64,000 bases of DNA. Origin: Gemmatimonadaceae bacterium. Its GTDB lineage: Bacteria > Gemmatimonadota > Gemmatimonadetes > Gemmatimonadales > Gemmatimonadaceae. The notes beneath the pieces were generated by a model. That model did no database searches. It had not been told where the DNA came from and was given only the letters and a program-made list of their open reading frames with translations. How positions within the stretch are numbered: position 1 is the stretch's first letter; every line of letters starts with the position of its first letter. The stretch covers positions 1 to 64,000 of the forward strand of contig JANJUF010000005.1 of the NCBI GenBank assembly GCA_024710705.1, given 5' to 3'. Shown piece after piece: positions 23,730 to 32,286 of this stretch. The position numbers and the translations under genes are program-made.

Positions 23730-24194
23730 ATGTTCCGTCGTGCATTGCTCACCGTTGGCTTCCTGGCCGTGGCGTCCGCGCCGCTGCAGGCGCAGGTCCC
23801 GCTGCTCGATATCCGCATCGGCGCGCACGGCGTGCTGCCGACCGGCGAGACCAAGGACAGCTTCGACGCCGGGCTCGGCGCCTACGTCCGCGCGGGGGTT
23901 CCCCTGCTTGCCTTCAAGCTGATGGGCAGCGCCACCTACAATCAGTTCAAGTCGGCAAATCCGCTGGTGGACGACCAGAACGAGATCACGCTGCAGGTGG
24001 GGCCGCACTTTTCGCCCATCCCGCTGCTGGATTTCGGCATTGAAGGCGCCTATTTCACCGAGGCCGAGGAGTTTGGCCTCTCGCCGAATATTTCGATCGG
24101 GTTGGCGATGTTCGAGGCCACCGCGTCGTACAACACGACCTTCGGAAACCCGAAGGCGAGTTGGCTCACGCTGGGCATCGGTATCCGGTTCTAG
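23730..24194 (+). CDS. Small outer-membrane beta-barrel-like protein
   Basis: A 154-residue exported protein: signal peptide to about residue 22 (APLQAQ), then alternating hydrophobic/polar strands (DIRIGAHGVLP, GLGAYVRAGVP, EITLQVGPHF, SIGLAMFEATASYN) and a C-terminal Phe (LGIGIRF), the usual barrel-assembly signal. It probably forms an 8-strand outer-membrane barrel. GAGG is 5 bases upstream of ATG 23730. A GC hairpin follows the stop. Function unknown. Confidence 0.75.
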   Translation: MFRRALLTVGFLAVASAPLQAQVPLLDIRIGAHGVLPTGETKDSFDAGLGAYVRAGVPLLAFKLMGSATYNQFKSANPLVDDQNEITLQVGPHFSPIPLLDFGIEGAYFTEAEEFGLSPNISIGLAMFEATASYNTTFGNPKASWLTLGIGIRF

Positions 24195-24217
24195 CACCTC
24201 TGCGGGGCGAGGGTGTC

Positions 24218-24246
24218 GACGGGGCGGTCCTCAGGGCCGCCCCGTC
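24218..24246 (+). terminator. GC hairpin after the barrel gene
   Basis: GACGGGGCGG and CCGCCCCGTC form a perfect 10-bp stem with a 9-base loop, 24 bases after the stop at 24194. No T-tract follows, so it may act as an mRNA 3' stabiliser or weak terminator. Confidence 0.55.
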
Positions 24247-24335
24247 GTGCATTGACTCGGCGCGGGAATTGCATCCCGACCCGGTGCGGCACACCTTTCC
24301 GCACCCTTCACCGGCCCACGGCCACCGCCCACACC

Positions 24336-25580
24336 ATGCGAATCCTCACGCGCACCCTCGCGCTCTCCGCGCTCGCGCTCCTGACCCCTGACCTCGCGGC
24401 CGCCCAAGCCAAGGGCAGCGGTATTTCGACGTCGGCAATCCTCGCCCTCCCCGTCGCGCGCGACAAGGCCATCGCCATGGGCGAGACCCGTTCCTCGTCG
24501 CTTGACAGCTCCGACCGCCTGCGTGAGGATGACTCCCACTTCGAGGCCTGGTACTTCGAGGGGCGCGCCGGACAGCGTGTGGCGTTCACCATGCGGTCCT
24601 CGACCTTCGACACCTACCTGGTCGTCGGCCAACAGGGTGCCTCGTCCACGCTCGGGAGCGACGATGACGGCGGTGGCGGCACGGACTCGCAGCTCAACGT
24701 GACGCTGCCCGCCGATGGCTGGTACGTGATCATCGCCAACTCCCTGAGCGCCGGCACGACCGGCAGCTTCACATTGTCGGTTGGCGCAGGCACCGCCGCA
24801 GTCGCCGGCGGCACGATGTCGAGCTCGCAGATCCTCGCGATGCCGCCCACCACCGCACGACGCATCGCCGTGGGGCAGACCCAGGTCTCGCGCCTCACCG
24901 CGGCGCATGCGCGCATGGCGGACGACACGCCCTTCGAGGCCTGGTTCCTCGACGGTCGCGCCGGCGAGCGCATCACGGTGACCATGCGCTCTTCGGACTT
25001 CGACTCCTTCCTGCACGTCGGGCGCCAAGGAGCGACCACCACCATCGAATCCGACGACGATGGCGGCGGCAATCTGGACTCGCGCATCACCCTCACGCTC
25101 CCGGCATCGGGCACCTATGTGCTGATCGCCAATTCCGTCGGCGACGATGACGAAGGGGCCTACACGATCGAGGTGACCGGGGCCGTGCCGGCGGGAGGCG
25201 CCACCTACACCGCGTCCCAGGTGTTCAACCTTCCAGTGGCGTCGGCGCGGCGCATCGCCGTCGGCGAGACCCGTGCCTCCAGCCTCGGCGGGACGAATCC
25301 GATGATGTCCGACAACACCCCCTTCGAGACCTGGTATCTCGAAGGCCGAGCGGGCGATCGGGTGACCATCACCATGCGCTCGTCGGACTTCGACTCCTTC
25401 CTCCGCATCGGCGCGCACGGGGGTTCGGCGGCGCTCGGCTCGGACGACGATTCCGGTGGCGATCTCGACGCACAGATCACCATCACCCTGCCCTCGAGCG
25501 GCGTCTACGTGCTGCTGGCGAACACAGTTGGGTCCAGCGAGAGCGGGAACTACACCATCAGCGTCATCCGAGGGAACTGA
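24336..25580 (+). CDS. Exported protein of three tandem PPC-like beta-sandwich repeats
   Basis: A 414-residue exported protein. A signal peptide (to about residue 24) is followed by three homologous units of about 105 residues with a 130-residue period (about 44-148, 174-280 and 304-410). Each unit carries the order G-E/Q-T ... FE-W-x-GRAG, TMRSS-FD-L, SDDDGGG or SDDDSGG, ITLTLP-G-YV-L-AN and Y-I-V. This is the pattern of bacterial pre-peptidase C-terminal (PPC) domains, usually appendages of secreted peptidases; here they stand alone with no catalytic domain. The Asp-rich SDDD loops may bind calcium (inference). It is flanked by hairpins on both sides, so it is a single-gene unit. Function unknown, possibly cell-surface binding. 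Confidence 0.8.
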   Translation: MRILTRTLALSALALLTPDLAAAQAKGSGISTSAILALPVARDKAIAMGETRSSSLDSSDRLREDDSHFEAWYFEGRAGQRVAFTMRSSTFDTYLVVGQQGASSTLGSDDDGGGGTDSQLNVTLPADGWYVIIANSLSAGTTGSFTLSVGAGTAAVAGGTMSSSQILAMPPTTARRIAVGQTQVSRLTAAHARMADDTPFEAWFLDGRAGERITVTMRSSDFDSFLHVGRQGATTTIESDDDGGGNLDSRITLTLPASGTYVLIANSVGDDDEGAYTIEVTGAVPAGGATYTASQVFNLPVASARRIAVGETRASSLGGTNPMMSDNTPFETWYLEGRAGDRVTITMRSSDFDSFLRIGAHGGSAALGSDDDSGGDLDAQITITLPSSGVYVLLANTVGSSESGNYTISVIRGN

Positions 25581-25605
25581 CGGCCGCGGGTCGAGGCACC
25601 TGCCT

Positions 25606-25632
25606 GGGGAGGGGTGAAACCCACCCCTCCCC
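25606..25632 (+). terminator. 11-bp hairpin after the PPC-repeat gene
   Basis: GGGGAGGGGTG and CACCCCTCCCC pair perfectly around a 5-base loop (AAACC), 25 bases after the stop at 25580. No T-tract follows. Confidence 0.6.
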
Positions 25633-25682
25633 GGTGGAGTAGATTCAGTGCAACCCCGCCTCCGGCGCGGGTGTCCAATCAT

Positions 25683-25688
25683 TAGACT
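25683..25688 (+). promoter_or_regulatory. -10-like hexamer TAGACT of the second DUF305 gene
   Basis: TAGACT ends 7 bases before ATG 25696, the spacing of a leaderless start. Confidence 0.4.
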
Positions 25689-25695
25689 GAATCCG

Positions 25696-26379
25696 ATGCA
25701 CCTCGCCCCCGCCCTCCTCCTCACCGCCGTCACCCTGGCCGCCTGCGCCCCGATGGCGCGCGGCCCCGTTGCCGCCGTCCCGGTCGCGGACGTCGGCGCG
25801 GCACAGGCCCAGCGCGATTCCCTCCGCCTGCCCTACAGCGAGGCGGACGTCACGTTCATGACGGACATGATCGGCCACCACGCCCAGGCCATCATGATCT
25901 CCCGCTGGGTACCCACCCACGGGGCCGACAGCTCGATGCGCATCCTCGCGGCGCGCATCATCAACTCCCAGACGGACGACATCACCCTGATGCGCAACTG
26001 GCTCCGCGATCGCGGGCGCCCGGTGCCTTCGGTGGACGAGAACGGCGTGGTGACGCCCCCCAAGGCCGATCCCGACGACGAGCACGCCGGGCACGACATG
26101 GGGCACATGGGCCACAGCATGGCAGGAATGCTCTCGCCCGCGCAGCTGGCCGAGCTCGATGCCGCGCGGGGCGAGGCGTTCGAGATCCTCTTCCTGCAGC
26201 GCATGATCAACCACCATCGCGGCGCCGTCACGATGGTCCAGACACTCATCCGTTCCGAGGGCGCTGCCCTCGACGAGACGGTCTTCCGATTCGCGGCCGA
26301 CGTCGAAGTGGACCAGTCCACCGAGATCCGCCGCATGCTCCATATGCTGCTCGAGAAGGGCGGCATTCCTCCCGCGTGA
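25696..26379 (+). CDS. DUF305 lipoprotein, copy 2
   Basis: A 227-residue lipoprotein: lipobox TLAAC with Cys17, then two DUF305 helical halves marked by MIGHHAQAIMIS (about 58-69) and MINHHRGAVTM (170-180). The His/Met-rich motif DEHAGHDMG (128-136) extends into HMGHSMAGM and lies between the two halves, whereas in copy 1 (4231-4881) it precedes both. Such His/Met-rich stretches resemble copper-binding segments; metal binding is inferred. The LVIVD propeller gene starts 33 bases downstream, repeating the gene order at 4231-6713. The start is ATG 25696, which gives a short lipoprotein signal; a frame start at 25648 adds a non-signal extension. Confidence 0.87.
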   Translation: MHLAPALLLTAVTLAACAPMARGPVAAVPVADVGAAQAQRDSLRLPYSEADVTFMTDMIGHHAQAIMISRWVPTHGADSSMRILAARIINSQTDDITLMRNWLRDRGRPVPSVDENGVVTPPKADPDDEHAGHDMGHMGHSMAGMLSPAQLAELDAARGEAFEILFLQRMINHHRGAVTMVQTLIRSEGAALDETVFRFAADVEVDQSTEIRRMLHMLLEKGGIPPA

Positions 26380-26412
26380 CCCCGTACCACCACCATCAGC
26401 AGAGGTAACGAG

Positions 26413-28395
26413 ATGCAGCTTGTGTTCAAGCGCGCCAGCCTGTTGGCGCTCGTCGCTGCCGCGGCCTGTTCGACGCCGCCGGCCGCCACGCCGCCGGCGC
26501 CTGCCGCCACTCCCGCCACGGACGGCCGCGTCGGGCTCTCCGCCGGCCTCTTCGACGCTGGCGTGGCCGCGCAGCACATGCGCCTCACCGCCACGGCGAA
26601 GTCGCCCGAGGGCTTCCTTGGCATCACCAACTCGGACCTCGCGTTCACCGGCAACTATGCCATCCAGGGCAATTACAACGGCCCGGTGATCTGGGACATC
26701 TCCAATCCGGCCGCGCCGACCGTCGTGGCCGCCGTCACCTGCCCGGCCTCGCAGAACGACGTCTCCGTGTACGGCAACCTGCTGTTCCTCTCGGCCGAGG
26801 CCTTCAACAGCCGCACCGACTGCGGCACGCAGTCGCCGCAGGGCCCGGTGTCGCCGCTCCGCTTCCGCGGCGTGCGCATCTTCGACATCAGCAACATCCG
26901 TGAGCCGAAGTTGATCACCGGCATCCAGACCTGCCGCGGTTCGCACACGCACACGGTGGTCGAGGACGCCCGCGACCGTGAGAACATCTACATCTACGTC
27001 TCGGGCTCGGCGCCGGTCCGTTCCAACGAGGAGCTCGCCGGCTGCATCAACGAGACGCCGGACAAGAATCCGGAATCGTCCCTGCTCAAGATCGAGATCA
27101 TCCGTGTGCCGCTGGCGAATCCGGCAGCGGCGGCGATCGCGGCCCGTGCCGACATCTTCACCGGTCTCACCCAGCCGCCGCGTCACGGCGACACCGAGGC
27201 CGACAGGCTGGCTGCCGCGGAGCGCGCGGCGGCCGCCCGAGCCTCGGGTGGCTTCGTGGCCCGCAACCCGCAGTCCGGCACCGAGATCGTCCTCGGCGGC
27301 GGGTTCGTGCGCAACCAGCTCGACTCCCTCGTGCGCGCCCGCGGTGGCGAGGCCGGCTCGGCCCCGACCGCGGCCGACTCGGCCGCCCTGCGCGCGAACA
27401 TCCAGGCCATCATTGACCGCGTCTTCAGCTCCGGCCCGCAGCCGGGCTCGCCGGTGTCGGCCGGCGCGCAGTGCCACGACATCACGGTGTACCCCGCCCT
27501 CGGCCTGGCCGGCGGCGCCTGCGAAGGCCACGGCCTCCTGCTCGACATCAGCGACCCGGTGCGCCCCGTGCGCATTGACGCCGTCGCCGACTCGAACTTC
27601 GCCTACTGGCACTCGGCGACGTTCAGCAACGATGGCACGAAGATCCTGTTCTCCGACGAGTGGGGCGGTGGCGGCGCGCCGAAGTGCCGCGACACCGACA
27701 ACTACGAGTGGGGGGCCAACGCGATCTTCCGCATCGTGAACCGTCGCCTGGTCTTCGAGTCGTACTACAAGATCCCGACGCAGCAGACGGCGATGGAAAA
27801 CTGCGTCGCCCACAACGGCTCCCTGGTCCCGGTGCCCGGTCGCGACATCATGGTGCAGGCCTGGTACCAGGGCGGCATCTCGGTGTTCGACTGGACCGAC
27901 CCGGCCAAGCCGTTCGAGATCGCCTACTTCGACCGCGGTCCGGTGGATGCGGCGCGTCCACAGATGGGCGGTGCCTGGTCCACCTACTGGTACAATGGCC
28001 AGATCATCAGCTCGGAGATCGCCCGTGGACTCGACGTCGCCGAGCTCCTCCCGAGCGAGCACCTGACGCAGAACGAGATCGACGCGGCCAAGACGGTGCG
28101 TTGGAACCAGTTCAACGCGCAGGGGCAGCCGCGGATCGAGTGGCCGGCCACCTTCGCGCTGGCCAAGGCCTATCTCGACCAGGCCGAGCGCAAGCAGTGC
28201 CTCACGTCGGCCCGCGTGGCCGAGGTGCGCACGGCGATCAGCAACGCCGAGCGGGCGTCGGGTGCCCAGCGCACGGCGGCGCTCACGGCGCTCACCAACG
28301 GCCTCGCAACGGATGCCCGTAACCCCTGCGACGGGCGCAAGAACGAGCTGCTCCGCAAGGCGCTGCAGGATCTGCAAGGCGTAGTGGTGTCGTAA
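26413..28395 (+). CDS. LVIVD-repeat propeller lipoprotein, copy 2
   Basis: A 660-residue exported protein with lipobox AAAAC near residue 19, so lipid-anchored, unlike copy 1, which has an ordinary signal peptide. Blade repeats: IWDISNPAAPTVV, IFDISNIREPKLI, LLDISDPVRPVRI and VFDWTDPAKPFEI. It shares with copy 1 the segments CRGSHTHTVV, FSNDGTKILFSDEWGGG, ENCVAHNGSLVPVPGRD and the Trp/Tyr-rich WSTYWYNGQI. It has an extra Ala-rich helical insertion of about 60 residues after FTGLTQPP. An AGAGG site lies upstream of ATG 26413. A 14-bp hairpin follows the stop. Function unknown; a surface partner of the DUF305 lipoprotein is inferred from the repeated pairing. Confidence 0.87.
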   Translation: MQLVFKRASLLALVAAAACSTPPAATPPAPAATPATDGRVGLSAGLFDAGVAAQHMRLTATAKSPEGFLGITNSDLAFTGNYAIQGNYNGPVIWDISNPAAPTVVAAVTCPASQNDVSVYGNLLFLSAEAFNSRTDCGTQSPQGPVSPLRFRGVRIFDISNIREPKLITGIQTCRGSHTHTVVEDARDRENIYIYVSGSAPVRSNEELAGCINETPDKNPESSLLKIEIIRVPLANPAAAAIAARADIFTGLTQPPRHGDTEADRLAAAERAAAARASGGFVARNPQSGTEIVLGGGFVRNQLDSLVRARGGEAGSAPTAADSAALRANIQAIIDRVFSSGPQPGSPVSAGAQCHDITVYPALGLAGGACEGHGLLLDISDPVRPVRIDAVADSNFAYWHSATFSNDGTKILFSDEWGGGGAPKCRDTDNYEWGANAIFRIVNRRLVFESYYKIPTQQTAMENCVAHNGSLVPVPGRDIMVQAWYQGGISVFDWTDPAKPFEIAYFDRGPVDAARPQMGGAWSTYWYNGQIISSEIARGLDVAELLPSEHLTQNEIDAAKTVRWNQFNAQGQPRIEWPATFALAKAYLDQAERKQCLTSARVAEVRTAISNAERASGAQRTAALTALTNGLATDARNPCDGRKNELLRKALQDLQGVVVS

Positions 28396-28417
28396 GCCGT
28401 CACGGCTCGTGTAGGAC

Positions 28418-28457
28418 CGAAGCCCCCCGGATCGCAGATGCGGTCCGGGGGGCTTCG
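28418..28457. terminator. 14-bp GC hairpin between convergent genes
   Basis: CGAAGCCCCCCGGA and TCCGGGGGGCTTCG are perfectly complementary around a 12-base loop. It lies between the LVIVD gene (plus) and the DUF885 gene (minus), so it probably works as a bidirectional terminator. Confidence 0.7.
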
Positions 28458-28475
28458 CACTTCGGTCGGTGCCGC

Positions 28476-30203
28476 TCAGCGCGGATCGCGCGACGGCAAC
28501 GGCAAGGGCGTGTCCAACGCCAGCTCGCGGACCATCCGGTCATCGCCCGTGAGCTCCCAGTGCAACAGCGACACCGGAATCATCCCGGCGCCGTTCACCT
28601 CGTCCACAAAACGACGGATCGTGAAGGCGTCGCCGAGTTGGCGCGCCCGCTGCGCCAGCGTCTCCTCGAGCAAGCGCCCGCCGGTGATGTAGGCCGTGCC
28701 GTAGCCCGGCTGCCGCAGGTAGAGGTGCTGCTCGAAGCCGAGCAGGGGATCGCGACGCATCCATCCGCGCGGCGTCCAGGTGACGTGGATGTCCCCGGCC
28801 CCCTCCATGGTGAGCACGTCCGCGTGCGCGTAGAGGTTGCCCAGCCCACGCGCGGCCCGCGTGATGAGCATGATCCACACCAGTTCCCGCGAGCGTGGGC
28901 TGTCGTCGTAGAGGCCGGCGTGCATCATCCACTCTTCCATCACCGTCGCCATGCCCTCGGCGCGGCTCATCCAGACGTTGTAGAGCAGCGCGTTGCGCCG
29001 GATGGTCCGCGGGTTGGGCGCGTAGCGGATGCGGGCGTTGTCCCACCAGTGGTAGAGGTGCGTCCAGAGCGGGATGGGATCGCGCTGCGTGGCCTGCATG
29101 AAGAAGTCACGCGTCTCCGCCGGTGCGAACCGCGGCATTCGCTCACGGAGGGCGCGCTCCATCCATGGCTCGGGCGTGCCGATGCCTTCGCGCTGCACGA
29201 AGGCTATCCACTTCGCGATGGCCCGTTCCTGCATGGCGGCGTAGGCCTCGGGCGTCTCGGCCACCGGCATGGGCGGGAGCGCCCGGTTGCGATTCTCCTC
29301 GAAGCGCAGGGCGGCGTGCCCGCGCGCGAGCTCGCGGCGCATGATCGTGACCTCGTCCTCCCAGGAGAGGGGCACGAGCAGCACGTTGCGCAGGTACCAG
29401 CTGTACTGCGCCGCACCGATGCCCGACGGGCCGGTGCGGTTCGGCGCCTCGTCGCGCAGCCACTGGATGAAATCGACGGTCGCCAAGCGTGCCGCCACCG
29501 TCGCTGCGCGCAAGTCGGTGTCGGTGGCTGGAATGCGCGCAAGCAGCGTGGTCAGTGCCTCTTCCTGCTCCTCGAAGGCGCGGACCCCACCCACCCACAG
29601 GTCCCGCGCATTGCTGGCGGCGAGATTCACCCGCGCCTGTCGAAGCAGCGGCGGCACGCCCCGGAGCGCGTTGGTGAGCGCTGCCGTCTCCACCGCCGTC
29701 ATCGGGGAGATGGAGTCGAGCGCGGTGCGCGGCCAGATCGGGTAGCGCCACAGACGCACCGCTCCGTGGATGGTCGGCCCCTCCTCGGCCGGCGTGTCGC
29801 TCTCGGCGGTGCGCACCGACGCGTAGTAGGCGGGGTCGCGCGCGAAGGGCTGCAGCACCGAGAGGTGATAGCGCATGCCGTTCATCTCGGCCTTCACGAG
29901 ATGCCAGTCCACGCGGTCGGCGATGGGCCAACCGGTGGTGTCGATGGCTGCGAGCCGCCGCTCCCAGGCCGCCAACTCGGCGAGGCGCCGCGCGGTAGTG
30001 GCGGCACGGTAGTCGGGCACGTACCCCGGCGCTTCCTCGATCGGGGGCGGTTGCTCGAAGCCACGCCACAGGCCGAAGAGCTCGACCAGCGCGGCGTGCG
30101 TGCGCGGTGCGGGACCGGACTGCGCCATGGCCCGTGAGGGCGCCGCGAGCGCGACGGCGACGATGCTGAGCAGCGTGACGCGAACGAGAAGGGAACGGCC
30201 CAT
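28476..30203 (-). CDS. Exported DUF885-family protein (predicted hydrolase)
   Basis: A 575-residue exported protein with signal peptide MGRSLLVRVTLLSIVAVALA. The helical body matches DUF885: YHLSVLQPFARDPAYY, the SWYLRNVLLVPLSWEDE region, and EGMATVMEEWMMHAGL, which stands where DUF885 proteins usually have an EGWA-x-Y-x-E motif, followed by YLRQPGYGTAYITGG. DUF885 proteins are distant relatives of M3/M32-type zinc peptidases, but a plain HExxH is not present, so catalysis is uncertain. The start is ATG 30203 with TGGAGA six bases upstream. The gene begins 52 bases after the ZIP transporter stop on the same strand and may be in the same transcript. Confidence 0.8.
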   Translation of the reverse strand: MGRSLLVRVTLLSIVAVALAAPSRAMAQSGPAPRTHAALVELFGLWRGFEQPPPIEEAPGYVPDYRAATTARRLAELAAWERRLAAIDTTGWPIADRVDWHLVKAEMNGMRYHLSVLQPFARDPAYYASVRTAESDTPAEEGPTIHGAVRLWRYPIWPRTALDSISPMTAVETAALTNALRGVPPLLRQARVNLAASNARDLWVGGVRAFEEQEEALTTLLARIPATDTDLRAATVAARLATVDFIQWLRDEAPNRTGPSGIGAAQYSWYLRNVLLVPLSWEDEVTIMRRELARGHAALRFEENRNRALPPMPVAETPEAYAAMQERAIAKWIAFVQREGIGTPEPWMERALRERMPRFAPAETRDFFMQATQRDPIPLWTHLYHWWDNARIRYAPNPRTIRRNALLYNVWMSRAEGMATVMEEWMMHAGLYDDSPRSRELVWIMLITRAARGLGNLYAHADVLTMEGAGDIHVTWTPRGWMRRDPLLGFEQHLYLRQPGYGTAYITGGRLLEETLAQRARQLGDAFTIRRFVDEVNGAGMIPVSLLHWELTGDDRMVRELALDTPLPLPSRDPR

Positions 30204-30255
30204 GTCTTCTCCAGTTGGTAAAGCGTTCCGCCGTGTGCCGACTGACCGCCTGGGC

Positions 30256-31083
30256 TCAGTGCGCCATGGTGAGCGCCGCGGCCGCCGACACCGCAAAGCC
30301 CCCGGCGATCGCGACGATCTGACTCACGGGAAGATCCCAGGTGCGCGCCGCCTTGAGTTGCGAGACGATCACCGCGCCGCCGACGAAGAGGAACGAGCCG
30401 GCCGCCAACGGCACCAGGAACTCGGCAACGCGTGCCGTGCCCTCGCCGAGCCAGAGCGTCAAGGCGGCACCGAGGAAGGCGATGGCACCGCTCGCCACGG
30501 TGAACCATACCGCACGCCGCGGCCTCGTGCCGTAGTGGACGAACACGCCGAAGGTCCCGACTTCGCGCGGCAGCTCGTGGGCCAGCATGGCGATCGCCGT
30601 GGCCACGCCTGGCCCGGTGCCGGCGAGGAACGCCGCCGCGATCAGCGCACCGTCCACGAAGTTGTGCATCGCATCGGCGCCGAAGCTCACGGCCACCATG
30701 GACGGATCATTGAACGCCGCCAGCGATGCGTCCTCAGCCGGCGCCTCATGCGCCGTGTGCTGCCAGCGGTGCAACCAGCGTTCGAGGAGGAAGCTGCCGA
30801 TCACGCCTGCCGCCACGCTCAGGGAGACGAAGGCCACCGCCGGGTGCCGTTCGTACGACTCGGGCAGGAGATGGAAGACCGCCGCGCCGATGAGCGCGCC
30901 CGCCCCGAACGAGACGAGCGTGGGCAGCACGCGGGAGAGTTGCTGTCCCGGCCGCGCGAGCAGCAGGATGATCGCGAGGGGCACGCCCGTCACGACCGCG
31001 ACACTCAGGAAGGTGGAGGTCCAGGGGCTCACGGCGTGAACGATACCGCCCGCGGCTCCCGTGAACAACGCGAAGGCGCTCAC
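30256..31083 (-). CDS. ZIP-family metal transporter
   Basis: A 275-residue inner-membrane transporter of divalent metals (zinc or iron). About eight helices; helix 4 carries HNFVDGALIAAAF and helix 5 HELPREVGTFGVF, the metal-binding pair that defines ZIP proteins. A His-containing loop (HRWQHTAHE) between helices 3 and 4 is the usual variable metal-binding loop. The start is GTG 31083, overlapping the ammonia-lyase stop (GTGA) with GAGG upstream; the longer upstream frame is antisense noise. Its operon partner is the PLP enzyme at 31080-32237, an unusual pairing without obvious logic. Confidence 0.88.
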   Translation of the reverse strand: MSAFALFTGAAGGIVHAVSPWTSTFLSVAVVTGVPLAIILLLARPGQQLSRVLPTLVSFGAGALIGAAVFHLLPESYERHPAVAFVSLSVAAGVIGSFLLERWLHRWQHTAHEAPAEDASLAAFNDPSMVAVSFGADAMHNFVDGALIAAAFLAGTGPGVATAIAMLAHELPREVGTFGVFVHYGTRPRRAVWFTVASGAIAFLGAALTLWLGEGTARVAEFLVPLAAGSFLFVGGAVIVSQLKAARTWDLPVSQIVAIAGGFAVSAAAALTMAH

Positions 31084-32237
31084 CGCGGCCTCGTGCCGGC
31101 GCCGCCACCGACGACTTCCTCGTACAGCTCCGGCTCCGTCACGCCCTCCGTGACGATCACCATCGCGCGCGTGCCCTCGCCCACGTCGAGCGCCCGACGC
31201 AGCGGCTCCAACGCAGGATCGTCGCGCAGCGCCAGCAGGGCGCCCAGTCCCGCGGCGCCCGATGCGCCGGCAGCGATGGACCGGTGCGCCGGTGATGGCC
31301 GCGCCAGCCGGCGCATCGCCTGGCGTGCCCAGCCGTCGGCAATCGCCACGTAGGCATCGAATCCCTCCAGCACCGCCGGCAGCGCCGTGAGCGACGTCTC
31401 GCCGCAGCGGAGCCCCCCCATCACGGTATCGTGCGGACCAGGCACGGTCACCGCGCGCCCCGCGACGGCGGATCCCAGCAAACACGCCGCTGCCAGGGGC
31501 TCCACGCACACCAACCGCGCCCGTGGCACGTCCGGGTGCGCCGCGTACCAACTCCCCACCGCCGCTGCGAGGCCACCAACGCCACCCTGCACCAGCACGA
31601 GATCAGGCGCTTTCCTTCTCCACTGCGCGGCCGCCTCGTCCATCAGGCGCGTGTAGCCCAGCATGATGAGGCGCGGGATCTCCTCGTAGCCGGGATAGCC
31701 CGTGTCGGAGATCACGGTCCACCCACGGTGCGCGGCATCCGCGGCCGCCTTGCGCACGGCGTCGTCGTAGGAGCCGGCCACCCGCACGATCTCCGCCCCT
31801 TCGAGCGCAATGGCCTCCACGCGCGACGCCGCCACGCGCTCGCCGAGGTACACGCGTGCCCGCAGGCCATGCGTGCGCGCCGCCCGTGCCACGGCGCGCC
31901 CGTGGTTGCCCTCGCTCGCGCAGACCAGCGTCGCATCGCTGCGGAGCGCACCACGCCCAAGCAGTTCAGCAACCGCGAAGCCGGCGCCAAGCCCCTTGAA
32001 CGCCGGCAAGGTGAAGCGATCGGTCTCGTCCTTCAGCAAGAGCTGTTTGAGGCCGAGTTCCTTCGCCAACGGCTTGTCCTTGCGGAGTGGCGTCGCGGCG
32101 AGCGCGGGGTTGGCGCCCACGTACGCGCGCAGCCGCGCGAACGCCTCCGGCGCGAACAGCCCCTGCGGGCGCGTCGCGCGGGTGGCCAGGTGGAATCGGC
32201 TCGGTGCGAGCGGCGCGCGTGACGTCACGGGTGGCAT
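31080..32237 (-). CDS. PLP-dependent ammonia-lyase of the diaminopropionate ammonia-lyase type
   Basis: A 385-residue fold-type II PLP enzyme (threonine dehydratase superfamily). The Schiff-base Lys is in RFTLPAFKGLGAGFA; ASEGNHGRAVA holds the Asn that contacts the cofactor; the segment SDTGYPGYEEIPRLIMLGY and the Gly-rich VQGGVGGLA phosphate loop follow. This order matches diaminopropionate ammonia-lyases, which release pyruvate and ammonia, better than threonine deaminases. The length (about 390-400 in the family) fits. The start is ATG 32237 with a TAGTTT hexamer nine bases upstream. It is divergent from the UbiB-like gene and coupled to the ZIP transporter. Exact substrate uncertain. Confidence 0.82.
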   Translation of the reverse strand: MPPVTSRAPLAPSRFHLATRATRPQGLFAPEAFARLRAYVGANPALAATPLRKDKPLAKELGLKQLLLKDETDRFTLPAFKGLGAGFAVAELLGRGALRSDATLVCASEGNHGRAVARAARTHGLRARVYLGERVAASRVEAIALEGAEIVRVAGSYDDAVRKAAADAAHRGWTVISDTGYPGYEEIPRLIMLGYTRLMDEAAAQWRRKAPDLVLVQGGVGGLAAAVGSWYAAHPDVPRARLVCVEPLAAACLLGSAVAGRAVTVPGPHDTVMGGLRCGETSLTALPAVLEGFDAYVAIADGWARQAMRRLARPSPAHRSIAAGASGAAGLGALLALRDDPALEPLRRALDVGEGTRAMVIVTEGVTEPELYEEVVGGGAGTRPR

Positions 32238-32246
32238 GGCTCCGAG

Positions 32247-32252
32247 AAACTA
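32247..32252 (-). promoter_or_regulatory. -10-like hexamer TAGTTT of the ammonia-lyase gene
   Basis: On the minus strand TAGTTT ends 9 bases before ATG 32237. With TAGATA at 32270-32275 on the plus strand it forms a compact divergent promoter region of 49 bases. Confidence 0.35.
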
Positions 32253-32269
32253 GCGGCGCCGGCAAGCGT

Positions 32270-32275
32270 TAGATA
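32270..32275 (+). promoter_or_regulatory. -10-like hexamer TAGATA of the UbiB-like gene
   Basis: TAGATA ends 11 bases before ATG 32287, leaving at most a very short leader. Confidence 0.3.
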
Positions 32276-32286
32276 CCACAGACCCC

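Noticed and set aside
25645-28377. 910-codon antisense frame over the second DUF305/LVIVD pair
   Set aside because: Composition is Arg/Val/Gly/His-rich, typical of shadow frames in GC-rich DNA; the sense frames have clear signal peptides and motifs.
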